Assembly (NCBI GenBank): GCA_016795545.1
Contig: JAEUGX010000034.1
Location: forward strand, 1 to 64,000
Length of the DNA stretch: 64,000 nt
Source: Opitutaceae bacterium
Lineage (GTDB): Bacteria > Verrucomicrobiota > Verrucomicrobiia > Opitutales > Opitutaceae
Direction of reading: 5' to 3'
Positions 46,621 through 56,725 of the stretch are shown one piece after another; the stretch's first letter is position 1; each line of letters starts with the position of its first letter. Below the pieces are notes generated by a model. That model saw only the letters and a list, made by a program, of their open reading frames with translations. It searched no databases and was not told where the DNA came from. A program made the translations under genes and the position numbers.

Positions 46621-47166
46621 ATGAACAAGTCATACGTCATTGTCCCGATCGTCCTTCTGGCCGTATTCGGTTTCTTCTACAATGTGGCCAGCAAGGAGAT
46701 GAAGGCCAAGGAAGATGCCCGAATCGCCGCGGCGGCCAAGCTCAAGAAAGAAGAGGAAGACCGCAAGCGCGTCATCGAGGAGAAAGCCACGGCCGACGCC
46801 AAAAAGCGCCAGGATGAGCGCGAGGCCGCCGACGCCGCCAAGGAAAAGAAGAAGCAGCAGGATTACGAGGATGCCCTGAAAAAGCTCCGCGACGAAACCG
46901 CTGATTACGCCTCCCAGGCCGATCGCCTCAACAAGGAAGCCAACGGGCTGGAGCTCCAGATCTCGCAGGGCCGCACGGACCGCGAGCGCCTCAACCGCGA
47001 AAGCCTCGCCCTGGCCAAAGAGGTCGAACTGGCCAAAATCAATCGTCGTAACGCGGAACTCGAAATCCAGCGGATGATCGAGATGCTCAGCAAGAAGCTC
47101 AATGAGAGCTCCATCGCCGCGGCTCCCCCGCCACCCCTGGCGCCGACCAATACTCCGGCCAAGTAA
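46621..47166 (+). CDS. Membrane-anchored coiled-coil protein B of exb/ton operon
   Basis: A 181-residue paralog of the preceding protein: N-terminal TM anchor (KSYVIVPIVLLAVFGFFYNV), then a long coiled-coil with Lys/Glu/Ala heptads ('KLKKEEEDRKRVIEEKATADA', 'EAANGLELQISQGRTDRERLNRES' style) and a Pro-rich C-terminus (APPPPLAPTNTPAK). It is the last gene of the operon, 20 nt before a strong terminator. The two coiled-coil proteins may form a heteromeric periplasmic rod or tether (inference). Confidence 0.8.
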   Translation: MNKSYVIVPIVLLAVFGFFYNVASKEMKAKEDARIAAAAKLKKEEEDRKRVIEEKATADAKKRQDEREAADAAKEKKKQQDYEDALKKLRDETADYASQADRLNKEANGLELQISQGRTDRERLNRESLALAKEVELAKINRRNAELEIQRMIEMLSKKLNESSIAAAPPPPLAPTNTPAK

Positions 47167-47185
47167 CAACGTCCCGGTTTCTTCA

Positions 47186-47214
47186 AACCGCTCCCTTCCC
47201 GGAGCGGTTTTTTT
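47186..47214 (+). terminator. Rho-independent terminator of exb/ton operon
   Basis: A 9-bp stem (AACCGCTCC/GGAGCGGTT) with a 6-nt loop is followed by a T run, 20 nt after the last operon gene's stop. Confidence 0.92.
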
Positions 47215-47435
47215 GTGCCCGCTATCCAAGCCGGGTTGATTTCCGATCATGCGACTTTCCGGGCTCCTGCTTCCTAAATCACTTCCCAAAGCCAATTAAC
47301 ATCGCAGTCGAACTTGGCGCGCAACCGCGGCGGCTCGCACGGGTGGAATGACCACCTCTTTCGCCCTCATTCTTCGGCATCTATCCGTCGACTTGGCCCG
47401 GCGCTTGCTTTCCGCGCTTGGTCCTTCTTCCCGGT

Positions 47436-47498
47436 GGCGGGCGAGGAAAGCGACAGGAAAGCTCTCAACAACCGGTCCTGCTCGCTTGATCGCCCGCT
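47436..47498 (+). promoter_or_regulatory. Long imperfect hairpin in torF 5' leader
   Basis: Left arm GGCGGGCGA (47436-47444) pairs with TCGCCCGCT (47490-47498, with a terminal G-T). Then AAGCGA/TCGCTT and CAGGA/TCCTG extend the stem with a small internal loop and a single-base bulge, around a 17-nt loop. It ends 42 nt before the porin start. No T run follows, so it is more like a leader RNA structure than a terminator. The remaining part of 47215-47540 shows no gene. Confidence 0.55.
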
Positions 47499-47540
47499 AG
47501 GGGACGAACGCCAAACCAACAAACCAAAACCACCCAATAC

Positions 47541-48251
47541 ATGAAGAACAAAGCACTCATCCTCGCTGCGCTCCTCGCCGGCGGCTCGCTCACGGCCCAG
47601 GAGCCCGCGACACCGGCCGAAGCCGCGACGTCGTCCTATTCGGTCACCGTGGACTTCCCTTACGCCAGCAAGTATGTGTTCCGTGGCATACAGTACGCCG
47701 AAGGTTCGTTCCAGCCATCGGTCAAGGTGACCGCCGGTTCGGCCTATATCGGCCTCTGGACCAACCAGCCGGTGACCAGTAACATCGACAATGAGATCGA
47801 TGTCTTTGCCGGTTATGGTTTCAAGCTGAGCGACACCTGGAGCCTGGATGTGGGTGCCACCCTTTATTATTACCCGGAGCTCGATGAGAGCAGCGGGCTT
47901 GATGAAACCACCTTCGAGGGGTATGTCGGCCTGAACGGCACCGTCGGAGCGGTCACACTGGGCATCTATGCCTTCAATGACTTCACGCTGGATACCTTTA
48001 CGGTACAGGGCACCGCCGGCTACAGCATCCCCATGGGTGACAGCGCCTCGCTCAACCTCCTGGCCACGCTGGGCAACGTGTCTCCGGACGGCGGCGACAG
48101 CTACGTCTACTACGGGCTGGGTGCCACGATTCCCTACAAGCTGACCGATAGCGCGACGTTCAACGTCGGCGGCCAATGGGCCAGCCACGACCTCGACGGC
48201 GTGGACGACAGCCATGTCTGGGTGACTGTCGGCCTGACCGTGACCTTCTAA
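47541..48251 (+). CDS. TorF-family outer-membrane porin-like protein
   Basis: A 236-residue protein with a signal peptide (MKNKALILAALLAGGSLTAQ). The mature part alternates beta strands with Gly/Tyr/Phe and begins with the family hallmark 'DFPYASKYVFRGIQYAEGS', seen in TorF (gcw_chp-type) putative porins. It terminates in 'HVWVTVGLTVTF', a typical C-terminal outer-membrane Phe. About ten strands are expected. The substrate is unknown. It is monocistronic: preceded by a structured leader and followed by a strong terminator. It could serve as the outer-membrane partner for the upstream Exb/Ton operon, but the intervening terminator shows separate transcription. Confidence 0.85.
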   Translation: MKNKALILAALLAGGSLTAQEPATPAEAATSSYSVTVDFPYASKYVFRGIQYAEGSFQPSVKVTAGSAYIGLWTNQPVTSNIDNEIDVFAGYGFKLSDTWSLDVGATLYYYPELDESSGLDETTFEGYVGLNGTVGAVTLGIYAFNDFTLDTFTVQGTAGYSIPMGDSASLNLLATLGNVSPDGGDSYVYYGLGATIPYKLTDSATFNVGGQWASHDLDGVDDSHVWVTVGLTVTF

Positions 48252-48276
48252 GTCCGTCTCTTCGGCAAAGCCTCCC

Positions 48277-48310
48277 GCCCGCTCCAGCCCCGCTGGAGCG
48301 GGCTTTTTTT
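48277..48310 (+). terminator. Rho-independent terminator after torF
   Basis: An 11-bp perfect stem (GCCCGCTCCAG/CTGGAGCGGGC) with a 5-nt loop is followed by seven T, 25 nt after the porin stop. Confidence 0.95.
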
Positions 48311-48373
48311 GCCCCAACCGCCTTGCTCCTGACAACCTATTGTCAGGAGTAAAGGCATCGGTCATGCGGCGGT

Positions 48374-51300
48374 TTGCCTTCCGCCTCAACCTCGCCTTTC
48401 GTCCTCGGAGTGCGTCCTCATTCCAGCCCAGCCCCCGAAGCCATCCGCCTGCGCGGCGTCCGCCAGAACAACCTGAAGGGCTTCGACCTCGATCTCCCGC
48501 TCGGCCGCTACATCGTCGTGACGGGTCTCAGCGGCTCCGGCAAGTCCTCCCTCGTCTTTGACACGCTCCACGCCGAGGGCCAGCGCCGCTACGTTGAGAC
48601 GTTCAGCGCCTACACGCGGCAGTTCCTCGATCTGCTGGACAAGCCGCGCGTCGATTCCGTCGAAAACATCCGGCCCTCGATCGCCATCGAACAGACCAAC
48701 ACGGTCAAGACCTCCCGCTCCACGGTCGGCACCATGACCGAGCTGACTGATTTCGCCAAGGTCTGGTTCTCTCATGTCGCGGAGTGCTTCGATCCGGCCA
48801 CCGGCGAAAAGGTCGAGGACGACAATCCGCGCACCATCTGGGCCAAGACCCACGCGGCCCAGCCGGCGGCGACCCTGCTGCTTTGCTTCCGGGTGGCCAA
48901 GCCCGACAATCTCAAGTGGCCGGAGGTGCTCACCAGCATCAAGGGCCAGGGCTACACCCGGGTGCTCGTCGCGGGCCAGGAGTCGGCCCTCGAACTGCAC
49001 CGGATCGAGGACGCGCTCGCCAAACCCGCGCCGGCCGCCCTGCGCGCCGCCACGCAGCTTTTCGTCGTGCAAGACCGGCTGCGCATCGCGACCGAGAACC
49101 AGGGGCGCTTCCTGGAAGCGTGTGAGACCGCCCTGCATTTCGGCCATGGCGAGATCCACCTGTTCTCGGCCGAGCCGCCCTACGCCGCCGCGGGCCACTA
49201 CTCGCGGGGGCTGCACTCGCCGGCGACCGGACGCACGTTCCGCCCGGCGTCGCCGGGCCTCTTCTCGTTCAATTCCCCCCTGGGCGCCTGCCCGAAATGC
49301 CGGGGCTTCGGCCGGGTGATCGACATCGACTACCGCCTGGCCATCCCGGACCACTCCGTCTCGATCGACGACGGCGCCATCCGCGCCTTCGAGGGCGAGG
49401 TGTTCAGCGAATCCAAACGCGACCTGCTCAAGTTCACGCGCAAGCGGGGCATCCCGACCGACGTGCCGTTCGCTGACCTCACCGCGGAACAGAAGGCCTT
49501 CGTGATCGAGGGTTCGCCGGGCTACGACGGCGAGACCCGCCGCTGGCCGGAATACTGGTACGGGCTCAAGGGCTTCTTCCGCTACCTCGAGACCAAGACC
49601 TACAAGATGCACGTGCGGGTCTTCCTCTCCCGTTACCGCGCCTACAATCCCTGCCCGGCCTGCGGCGGCGCCCGGCTCCAGCCCGAGGCGCTCTGCTGGC
49701 AGTGGCGCGGCCGCACCCTGCCCGACCTCTACCGCCTGCCCATCAGCGAGCTGCTGGCCCTGATCGACGACCGGGAGCCGAATTCCCCGCTCGCCTCCGG
49801 CCAGGCGGAAACGGCCGGCGGCGGCGCCCACAGCGCGGCGTTGGCCCGGGACTCGATCCGCACCCGCCTCCGCTACCTCGAACAGGTCGGCCTCGGCTAC
49901 CTCACGCTCGACCGCGCCTCGCGCACGCTCTCCGGCGGCGAGGTCGAGCGGGTCAACCTGACCTCCTGCCTCGGCACCTCTCTCGTCGACACCCTCTTCG
50001 TGCTCGACGAGCCGTCGGTGGGCCTGCACCCGCGCGACATCTCCCGGCTCATCGGCATCATCCGCACGCTCACCGACAGCGGCAACACGGTCGTCGTCGT
50101 CGAACACGACGAGGCCATGATCCGCGCCGCCGACCATGTCATCGAGGTCGGCCCCGAGCCCGGCGCCCGCGGCGGCCAGATCGTCTTCCAGGGCGCGGTC
50201 GCGGCCATGCCGCACTCCGCGGCCAGCCTCACGGGGGCCTACCTGTCGGGCCGCGCCCGAATCGATCCGCCCGCCCGGCGCCGGCCGGTCGCCGGCGAGG
50301 GCCCCGGGCCTGACCCGGTCCCCTGGCTGGCGTTCGCCCGCGCGACCAAGCACAACGTCCGGGACCTGAGCTTCCGGCTGCCGCTGCGGCGCCTGGTCTG
50401 CCTCTCCGGCATCTCGGGCTCCGGCAAATCGACCCTCCTCGACAACGTCATCGGCCAGGGCCTGCTCAACCAGCGGAACCTGATGACCGAGGACCCCGCC
50501 GAGATCGGCGCGATCACCTCCGACCTCGCGTTCTCCGAGGTCGTCCTGGTCGACCAGTCGCCGCTCAGCCGCACCCCGCGCTCGAACCCCGCGCTGTACT
50601 GCGAGGCGTGGGAGCTGATCCGCGAACTCTACGCCGCCACGCCGGCGGCCCAGGAGGCCGGCCTCAATTCCTCCAGCTTCTCCTTCAACAGCGGCGAGGG
50701 CCGCTGCGACCACTGCCAGGGCCTGGGCAGCGAGCGGGTCGAGATGCAGTTCCTCTCCGATGTCTTTGTGCCCTGCCCCCTCTGCGAGGGCCGGCGCTTC
50801 AAGCCGGAGGTGCTTGCCATCGCGTGGCAGGGCCGCTCCATCTCCGACCTGCTGGCCACCACGGTCGCCGACTCCCTGCCGCTCTTCGCGGAGCAGCCCG
50901 TAATCCGCCGCCGGCTCGCCGCCCTCGACGAGGTCGGGCTCGGCTACCTCACCCTCGGCCAGCCGCTCAACACGCTCTCCGGCGGCGAGTCCCAGCGGCT
51001 CAAGCTGGTCCGCTACCTGGGCGACTACGCCGGCAGCGAGGGCGCCGCGCCCGGCGGCGGCGCGCCGCCGCCGGCGCCCGGAGCGCTGCTGCTGCTGGAC
51101 GAGCCGACGACCGGCCTCCACCGCCACGACGTGAAACGCCTGCTCGGCGTCCTGCAGCGCATCGTCGACCGCGGCCACAGCGTCGTCGTCATCGAACACA
51201 ACCTCGACGTGCTGAAGTCCGCCGACTGGATCCTCGAGATCGGTCCCGAGGCCGGCGCCCGCGGCGGCCGCGTCGTCGCCGAGGGCACCCCGGAGCAGAT

Positions 51301-54235
51301 CGCCGCCGCCGACACCGCCACCTCCCCCTTCCTGCGCGAGGCCCTGGCCGAGCGCCCGGCCCCGCCCGCGCCGCCGGCCGACTCCGCCGGCGCGCCGCAA
51401 CCCTCCCTCCGCCCCGCGGCCCTCGAGGTGCTGGGCGCCCGGGAGAACAACCTGCAGGACCTGTCCGTCTCCATCCCCCATCGCCAGCTGTCGGTCATCA
51501 CCGGCGTCTCGGGCTCCGGGAAATCGACCCTCGCGTTCGACATCATCTTCGCCGAGGGCCAGCGCCGGTTCATGGAATCGATGTCGCCCTACGCCCGGCA
51601 GTTCGTCGAGCAGCTCCCGCGTCCGGACATCGACCGCCTCACCGGCATCCCCCCCACCGTCGCCATCGAACAGCGGGTCACCCGCGGCTCCCGCAAGTCC
51701 ACCGTGGCCACGATCACCGAGGTCGCCCAGTACCTCCGCCTCCTCTACGCCCGGCTCGGCATCCAGCATCACCCCGAGACCGGCCGGCCCGTCACCCCGC
51801 TGTCCACCGGCCAGCTGCGCCAGCTGCTCGCCCGCACCCTCGCCTCGCCGCCGGCCCGGCGGGCCCGGCACCTCTACCTCTGCGCCCCGCTCATCCGCGG
51901 CCGCAAGGGCCATCACGAGCCGATCGCCCAGTGGATCGGGAGGCAGGGCTACGAGCTCATGCGGGCCGACGGCCGGCTGCTGCGCGTGGACACCTTCCAG
52001 AAGCTGGACCGCTACAAGGAACACGACATCGAGGTGGTGGTGGCGGACCTCAAGGCGCCTCCGCCCGCGCGGACGGCGAAACGCGCCCCGGCCCCGCTCG
52101 ACGCCGCCCTCGCCCTCGGCCGCGGCTCCTGCTTCCTTGTGGACCAGGCGGGCGCCGTGCTGTCGTGGTTTTCCACCACGCGCACGGATCTCCAGACCGG
52201 CGAGTCGTTCCCGGAGCTGGACCCCAAACATTTCTCCTTCAACTCCCCGCGCGGGTGGTGCCCGACGTGCCGCGGGCACGGGCGCATCTACGACTGGATG
52301 CTGCGGCCCGACGAGGACGAGGAGCGCTCGGACGAGGTGGCCGACGCCCTGCGGGTCTTCGATCCCGACGATCCTTCCGCGCACGGCCGCCCCTGCCCCA
52401 CCTGCCTCGGCGAGCGCCTCAACCGCGCCGCCCGCGCCGTCCGCCTGCCGCTCAAGCGCGGCGCCGCCATCTCCCTGCCGGAACTCACGCGGCTGACGCC
52501 CGCGGCCCTGCTCGCCCGCCTGCGCGCGCTCCAGCTCGACGCCCGCGGCCGCCTCGTCGCCCGTGACATCCTGCCCCAGATCGAGGAACGCCTCCGCTTC
52601 CTCGGGCAGGTCGGACTCGACTACCTGCAGCTGGACCGCCCGACGGAGTCGCTCTCCGGCGGCGAGGCCCAGCGCATCCGGCTTGCCGCCCAGCTCGGGT
52701 CGAATCTCTCCGGCGTGCTCTACGTGCTCGACGAGCCCTCCATCGGCCTCCACGCGCGCGACAACGACCGGCTGATCTCGACCCTGCTCGGCCTCCGGGA
52801 CAAGGGCAACACCGTGCTGGTCGTCGAACACGACGACGAGCTCATGGAGCGCGCCGACCGCATCATCGACCTCGGCCCCGGCGCCGGCGTCCACGGCGGC
52901 CGCCTGCTCGCCAACGACACGCCGGCCGCCCTCAAGCGCAACGCCGCCTCGCTGACCGGCCTCTTCCTCGCCCGGGGCATCCCCCACCCGGTCCGCGGCA
53001 GCTACCGCCCGGTCGACGCGCCGGCGAAGTCCTCCCGGGCCCGGGGACGCACGGCCGACGGCTCCGCCCCGGACGGCTGGCTGGAGCTCCGCGGGATCAC
53101 CTACCGCAACCTGCGGGACCAGCACCTGCGGCTGCCCCTGGGCCGCCTCACCCTGGTCTGCGGCCCGAGCGGGGCGGGCAAGTCCACGCTCTTCCGCGAC
53201 ATCCTGCATCCCGCGGTCGCCTGCGCCGGCAAGCGGAAGCAGGCCCGCCTCACCGGCCGCGAGTTCCTGCGCCACGGCGCCTTCGAGGCGGAGTTGTCCG
53301 CGGGATCGGACGCCGCCCCGGCGCCCCGGCCCCCGTTCCGGGAACTGCGCGCGGCCGACGGCTTCCGCTCGGTGATCGAGGTCGACCAGTCGCCGATCGG
53401 CAAGACCCCCCGCTCCACCCCCGCCACCTACCTCGGCATCTTCGACCTCATCCGCCAGTTCTTCGCCGCCCTGCCCGAGGCGAAGATGCGCGGCTACCGC
53501 GCGGGGCGCTTCTCCTTCAACACCGCGGGTGGCCGCTGCGAGACCTGCGCCGGCGCCGGCCGGATCAAGTTCGAGATGGCGTTCATGCCCGACTCGTACC
53601 TGCCCTGCGACGCCTGCGGCGGCACCCGCTACGGCCCCGAGCTCGCCGACATCACCTGGAAACAAAAGACGATCGGCCAGGTGCTCCAGCTCTCGTTCGA
53701 GGAGGCGGCCGCGTTCTTCGACTTCCACTCCCAGCTCTCGCAGGTCTGCCGGCTCATGGTCGACTGCGGCCTCGGCTACCTCACCCTCGGCCAGAGCAGC
53801 CCGACCCTGTCGGGCGGCGAGGCCCAGCGCCTGAAGCTGGTCACCGAACTGGCCCGCGGGCTGCAAACCTACCGGGAGCGCTCGCGGGACATCGCGATCC
53901 GCAACCTCTACCTGCTCGAGGAACCCACGATCGGGCTGCACCTGAGCGACTGCGAGAAACTCATCCGCGTCCTGCACGGCCTCGTCGACCAGGGACACAC
54001 CGTGGTCGTGATCGAGCACCACCTCGACCTGCTCGCGGAGGCCGACTACCTCGTCGAACTCGGGCCCTCCGGCGGCCCCGGCGGCGGCGAGATCCTCTAC
54101 CAGGGCCCGCTCGCGGGCCTGCTCGGGGCCAAACGCAGCCCGACCGCCCCCTACCTGCGCGCCAAGCTGGCGAAACCGGCCGGCGCTGCGAAACGAACTT
54201 CCGCGGACGAAAGGCTGCAGGCCGTGAAAGCTTGA
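48374..54235 (+). CDS. uvrA: Tandem (double-length) UvrA excinuclease subunit
   Basis: The damage-recognition ATPase of nucleotide excision repair, but 1953 residues instead of ~940. Two full UvrA units are fused in one chain. Four ABC modules each have Walker A and signature: unit 1 near 51-59 (GLSGSGKSS) with LSGGEVERV near 519, and 679-687 (GISGSGKST) with LSGGESQRL near 868; unit 2 near 1044 (GVSGSGKST) with LSGGEAQRI near 1427, and 1597 (GPSGAGKST) with LSGGEAQRL near 1812. Zinc-finger CxxC pairs occur in both units (CDHCQGLG...CPLC and CETCAGAG...CDAC). D-loop motifs ([36 protein letters not shown]) are all present. The TTG at 48374 is the assumed start; GTG 48410 is an alternative. It could act as a pre-assembled dimer. 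Confidence 0.93.
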   Translation: MPSASTSPFVLGVRPHSSPAPEAIRLRGVRQNNLKGFDLDLPLGRYIVVTGLSGSGKSSLVFDTLHAEGQRRYVETFSAYTRQFLDLLDKPRVDSVENIRPSIAIEQTNTVKTSRSTVGTMTELTDFAKVWFSHVAECFDPATGEKVEDDNPRTIWAKTHAAQPAATLLLCFRVAKPDNLKWPEVLTSIKGQGYTRVLVAGQESALELHRIEDALAKPAPAALRAATQLFVVQDRLRIATENQGRFLEACETALHFGHGEIHLFSAEPPYAAAGHYSRGLHSPATGRTFRPASPGLFSFNSPLGACPKCRGFGRVIDIDYRLAIPDHSVSIDDGAIRAFEGEVFSESKRDLLKFTRKRGIPTDVPFADLTAEQKAFVIEGSPGYDGETRRWPEYWYGLKGFFRYLETKTYKMHVRVFLSRYRAYNPCPACGGARLQPEALCWQWRGRTLPDLYRLPISELLALIDDREPNSPLASGQAETAGGGAHSAALARDSIRTRLRYLEQVGLGYLTLDRASRTLSGGEVERVNLTSCLGTSLVDTLFVLDEPSVGLHPRDISRLIGIIRTLTDSGNTVVVVEHDEAMIRAADHVIEVGPEPGARGGQIVFQGAVAAMPHSAASLTGAYLSGRARIDPPARRRPVAGEGPGPDPVPWLAFARATKHNVRDLSFRLPLRRLVCLSGISGSGKSTLLDNVIGQGLLNQRNLMTEDPAEIGAITSDLAFSEVVLVDQSPLSRTPRSNPALYCEAWELIRELYAATPAAQEAGLNSSSFSFNSGEGRCDHCQGLGSERVEMQFLSDVFVPCPLCEGRRFKPEVLAIAWQGRSISDLLATTVADSLPLFAEQPVIRRRLAALDEVGLGYLTLGQPLNTLSGGESQRLKLVRYLGDYAGSEGAAPGGGAPPPAPGALLLLDEPTTGLHRHDVKRLLGVLQRIVDRGHSVVVIEHNLDVLKSADWILEIGPEAGARGGRVVAEGTPEQIAAADTATSPFLREALAERPAPPAPPADSAGAPQPSLRPAALEVLGARENNLQDLSVSIPHRQLSVITGVSGSGKSTLAFDIIFAEGQRRFMESMSPYARQFVEQLPRPDIDRLTGIPPTVAIEQRVTRGSRKSTVATITEVAQYLRLLYARLGIQHHPETGRPVTPLSTGQLRQLLARTLASPPARRARHLYLCAPLIRGRKGHHEPIAQWIGRQGYELMRADGRLLRVDTFQKLDRYKEHDIEVVVADLKAPPPARTAKRAPAPLDAALALGRGSCFLVDQAGAVLSWFSTTRTDLQTGESFPELDPKHFSFNSPRGWCPTCRGHGRIYDWMLRPDEDEERSDEVADALRVFDPDDPSAHGRPCPTCLGERLNRAARAVRLPLKRGAAISLPELTRLTPAALLARLRALQLDARGRLVARDILPQIEERLRFLGQVGLDYLQLDRPTESLSGGEAQRIRLAAQLGSNLSGVLYVLDEPSIGLHARDNDRLISTLLGLRDKGNTVLVVEHDDELMERADRIIDLGPGAGVHGGRLLANDTPAALKRNAASLTGLFLARGIPHPVRGSYRPVDAPAKSSRARGRTADGSAPDGWLELRGITYRNLRDQHLRLPLGRLTLVCGPSGAGKSTLFRDILHPAVACAGKRKQARLTGREFLRHGAFEAELSAGSDAAPAPRPPFRELRAADGFRSVIEVDQSPIGKTPRSTPATYLGIFDLIRQFFAALPEAKMRGYRAGRFSFNTAGGRCETCAGAGRIKFEMAFMPDSYLPCDACGGTRYGPELADITWKQKTIGQVLQLSFEEAAAFFDFHSQLSQVCRLMVDCGLGYLTLGQSSPTLSGGEAQRLKLVTELARGLQTYRERSRDIAIRNLYLLEEPTIGLHLSDCEKLIRVLHGLVDQGHTVVVIEHHLDLLAEADYLVELGPSGGPGGGEILYQGPLAGLLGAKRSPTAPYLRAKLAKPAGAAKRTSADERLQAVKA

Positions 54236-54236
54236 G

Positions 54237-54275
54237 GCCGGAGGATCTTCCCCCCGCACGGGGACGACCTCCGGC
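54237..54275 (+). terminator. Nested hairpin after uvrA
   Basis: Inverted repeat GCCGGAGG/CCTCCGGC encloses a second stem CCCCG/CGGGG, starting just after the uvrA stop, in the gap to convergent tsaD. No T run is present, so its efficiency as an intrinsic terminator is doubtful. Confidence 0.45.
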
Positions 54276-54375
54276 ATACCGCCCGGGGAGTCCGGGTGCC
54301 GCTCTACCGCCGCGGACCCCTCCATGATTCCGGCTGCGCCGAAATCCGCCCGGGATCCCCCGCGAGCTCCGGCCC

Positions 54376-55425
54376 TCACCCGCGGCCGCGGCCGGACAGC
54401 TCCCGGCTCGGCGCTACGGCCAGGTCGAATCCGGCCTCGTCCAGGCCGCCCACTTCGCGCTCCGCCCACGCGGCAAAGGCGATCATGCCGGCGTTGTCGC
54501 CCGTGTGCCGGGGCTGGGCGCAGACGAACGGCACCCCGGCCTCCCGCGCGATCCCGCCCAGGGCGGCCTGCAAGGTCCGGTTGTTCGCCACGCCGCCGGA
54601 CAGCCCGAAGCTGCGGTAGGCGCCCCGCTCCAGGGCCAGGCGCGCCTTGCGCCCGAGCGCGTCGAACACCGCCCGCTGGTAACTGGCGCAGAGATCGGCC
54701 CGCCGCCGGACGATCTCGTCCGGTGGCATCTTCTCCAGCTGGTAGCGGAGGCTGGTCTTGAGGCCCGAGAAACTGAACTCCAGCGACGAACGCTGCGCCA
54801 CCGCCTTCGGAAAATCGAAGGCCCGCGGGTCGCCCCCGGCCGCCAGCCGCTCCACCTGCGGGCCGCCGGGATAACCGAGCCCGAGCAGCTTCGCGCCCTT
54901 GTCCAGGGCCTCGCCGGCCGCGTCGTCGAGCGTCGACGCCAGCGGCCGGATCCGGCGGCCGGCGTCAATCGTGAACAGCAGCGTGTTGCCGCCCGAGACC
55001 AGCAGCCCGAGATGCGGCAGCAGGCCCGCGAACGCCGCCTCGAACTCCGCCGGCTCGCGCGCGTGCAGGCCCATGAAGGGCGAGAACGCGTGCGCCCGCA
55101 GGTGGTTGACCCCCACCACCGGCCGGTTCCACGCCAGGGCCAAGCTCTTGGCCGCCGCCACTCCCATCGCCAGACAAGCCGCCAGGCCGGGACCGGTGGT
55201 CACGGCGATCCGGGTGACCGCTCCGGGGCCGCCGGCCGGCAGGGCCCGCGCCAGCAGCGGGCCGAAATGCGCCAGGTGCTCCCGGCTCGCCAGGTCGGGC
55301 ACCACGCCGCCATAGGCCTCGTGCAGCGCGATCTGGCTGTGCACCCACTCGTCCAGCCGGCCGCCCGCCGGATCGAAGAGGGCGACGGCCGTCTCGTCGC
55401 AGGAGCTTTCGAGCGCGAGGATCAT
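54376..55425 (-). CDS. tsaD: tRNA N6-threonylcarbamoyladenosine transferase TsaD
   Basis: Catalyses transfer of the threonylcarbamoyl group to A37 of ANN-decoding tRNAs, together with TsaB/TsaE. It is 349 residues with the ASKHA fold starting 'MILALESSCDETAVALFD'. Metal ligands are in 'VGVNHLRAHAFSPF' (H108, H112). The phosphate/Gly loops are 'LGLLVSGGNTLLFTID' and 'KLLGLGYPGGPQVERLA'. The C-terminal region has 'FGLSGGVANNRTLQAAL' and 'HTGDNAGMIAFAAW'. It starts 6 nt after the S41 protease stop, so it is an operon partner of that gene, and is convergent with uvrA. Confidence 0.97.
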   Translation of the reverse strand: MILALESSCDETAVALFDPAGGRLDEWVHSQIALHEAYGGVVPDLASREHLAHFGPLLARALPAGGPGAVTRIAVTTGPGLAACLAMGVAAAKSLALAWNRPVVGVNHLRAHAFSPFMGLHAREPAEFEAAFAGLLPHLGLLVSGGNTLLFTIDAGRRIRPLASTLDDAAGEALDKGAKLLGLGYPGGPQVERLAAGGDPRAFDFPKAVAQRSSLEFSFSGLKTSLRYQLEKMPPDEIVRRRADLCASYQRAVFDALGRKARLALERGAYRSFGLSGGVANNRTLQAALGGIAREAGVPFVCAQPRHTGDNAGMIAFAAWAEREVGGLDEAGFDLAVAPSRELSGRGRG

Positions 55426-55431
55426 GCGCGC

Positions 55432-56691
55432 CTAGTGGCCCCGGGCGGCCAGCACGCCCGTCAGGACTTCCTCGGCGGCGGCCAGCTGGATGTCCTCGAT
55501 CCGGTCGAAGCCGAAGCGCTCGTTGAATTCCGCGGGGGCGGTGAGGTCGGGGCGGGACTGCTGCAGCCGGATCTTGGCCTCGTCGTCGGGCGAGACCTCG
55601 ATCTCCACCTGCGGCTGGATGCCCTTCTCATGGATCGTGACGCCGCTCGGGGTGTAGTAGCGGGCCGTCGTCAGCCGCAGCCCCTCGCCATTGCGCAGCT
55701 CGATCACGCTCTGCACCGACCCCTTGCCGAAGGTCTTTTCCCCCACGACCACGGCGCGCTTCGTGTCCTTCATGGCGCCGGCCACGATCTCCGCCGCGCT
55801 GGCGGTGCCGCCGTTGACGAGGATGGCCACGGGATAGGTGCGGCGGGCGTGCCCCCCTTCGGCGCGGTAGTTCTCCCGCGACTCGGGCCCGCGGCCCTGC
55901 GTATAGACGATGAGCTCGCCGGCCTCGAAGAAGGCGTCGCAGACCGCAATGGCGGCGTCGAGCAGGCCGCCCGGGTTGTTGCGCAGGTCGATGACCAGCG
56001 CGCGCAGGTTCCGGCGCTCGAGATCCTCCAGCGCCGCGGCGAACTCCTCGCCGGTCCGCTCGCTGAACTGGGTGATCTGCAGGTAGCCGATCCCGCCCGG
56101 ACGCAGCACGGCGTTGCGCACGCTTTCCAGCCGGATCCGCTCCCGCTTCAGGGCGAAGTCGATGGTCCGGTTCTGCGCGGGGCGGAAGACGGTCAGCGTG
56201 ACCACCGTGTTGGGCTCCCCCCGCACCAGGCGCACCGTTTTCTCGACGGAGGGGTTCTCGATCGGCCGGCCGTCGATCTTCACCAGCCGGTCCCCCCGCC
56301 GCACGCCCGCGCGCTCGGCCGGGGTGCCGGCGATCGGGGTGATGACCACCACCTGCCCGTCGCGCATCTCGACCTGGATCCCGACTCCCCCGAAAGCGTT
56401 GCTCAGCTCCTCCTCCGCCTCCTGGAACTCGTCCGCCAGCAGGAATTGCGAATGCGGGTCCAGGCCCCCGACCATGCCGTCGAGCGCCGCCCGCGTGAGG
56501 TCGTCATAGCCCGCCGGGGCCTCGCCCACATAGTTTTCCTTCACGACCTGCAACACCTCGCGGAAGTAGCGCACGTTCCGGTCGCGCTCGCGGTCGGGCC
56601 ACCAGCTGGGCGCGCCGGAGCGCGCCGCGAACTGGGCGAGGCCGTAGCCCGCGAGAATCGCGGCCACCACGAGAAAAAGGCGTTTGGACAT
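55432..56691 (-). CDS. ctpA: S41-family C-terminal processing peptidase
   Basis: A periplasmic serine protease that trims C-termini of exported proteins, 419 residues from ATG 56691. It has an N-terminal signal anchor (KRLFLVVAAILAGYGLAQF). A PDZ domain (~90-185) follows, with 'FGGVGIQVEMRDGQVVVITPI' and 'AGVRRGDRLVKIDGRPI'. The catalytic domain has 'LVIDLRNNPGGLLDAAI', Ser in 'NGGTASAAEIVAGAMKD', and Lys in 'VVGEKTFGKGSVQSVIEL', giving the Ser-Lys dyad. The typical 'GLDPHSQFL' motif precedes the PDZ. It is upstream of tsaD in the same operon and divergent from the methyltransferase with only 34 bp between starts. Confidence 0.95.
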   Translation of the reverse strand: MSKRLFLVVAAILAGYGLAQFAARSGAPSWWPDRERDRNVRYFREVLQVVKENYVGEAPAGYDDLTRAALDGMVGGLDPHSQFLLADEFQEAEEELSNAFGGVGIQVEMRDGQVVVITPIAGTPAERAGVRRGDRLVKIDGRPIENPSVEKTVRLVRGEPNTVVTLTVFRPAQNRTIDFALKRERIRLESVRNAVLRPGGIGYLQITQFSERTGEEFAAALEDLERRNLRALVIDLRNNPGGLLDAAIAVCDAFFEAGELIVYTQGRGPESRENYRAEGGHARRTYPVAILVNGGTASAAEIVAGAMKDTKRAVVVGEKTFGKGSVQSVIELRNGEGLRLTTARYYTPSGVTIHEKGIQPQVEIEVSPDDEAKIRLQQSRPDLTAPAEFNERFGFDRIEDIQLAAAEEVLTGVLAARGH

Positions 56692-56725
56692 GGCTTTCAG
56701 TGTGCACAATTGTTTGGGTTGGCAA

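Noticed and set aside
47430..47500. RNase P RNA or other known ncRNA upstream of the porin
   Set aside because: A GCGAGGAAAGC stretch recalls RNase P, but the flanking conserved core (P4 partner, ACAGAAA) is missing. The region is better described as a simple hairpin.
48386..54469. 2027-codon open frame on the minus strand
   Set aside because: It is the antisense shadow of uvrA. Its translation is compositionally biased (V/G/A/R/E/D repeats) with no domains, as expected in GC-rich DNA.
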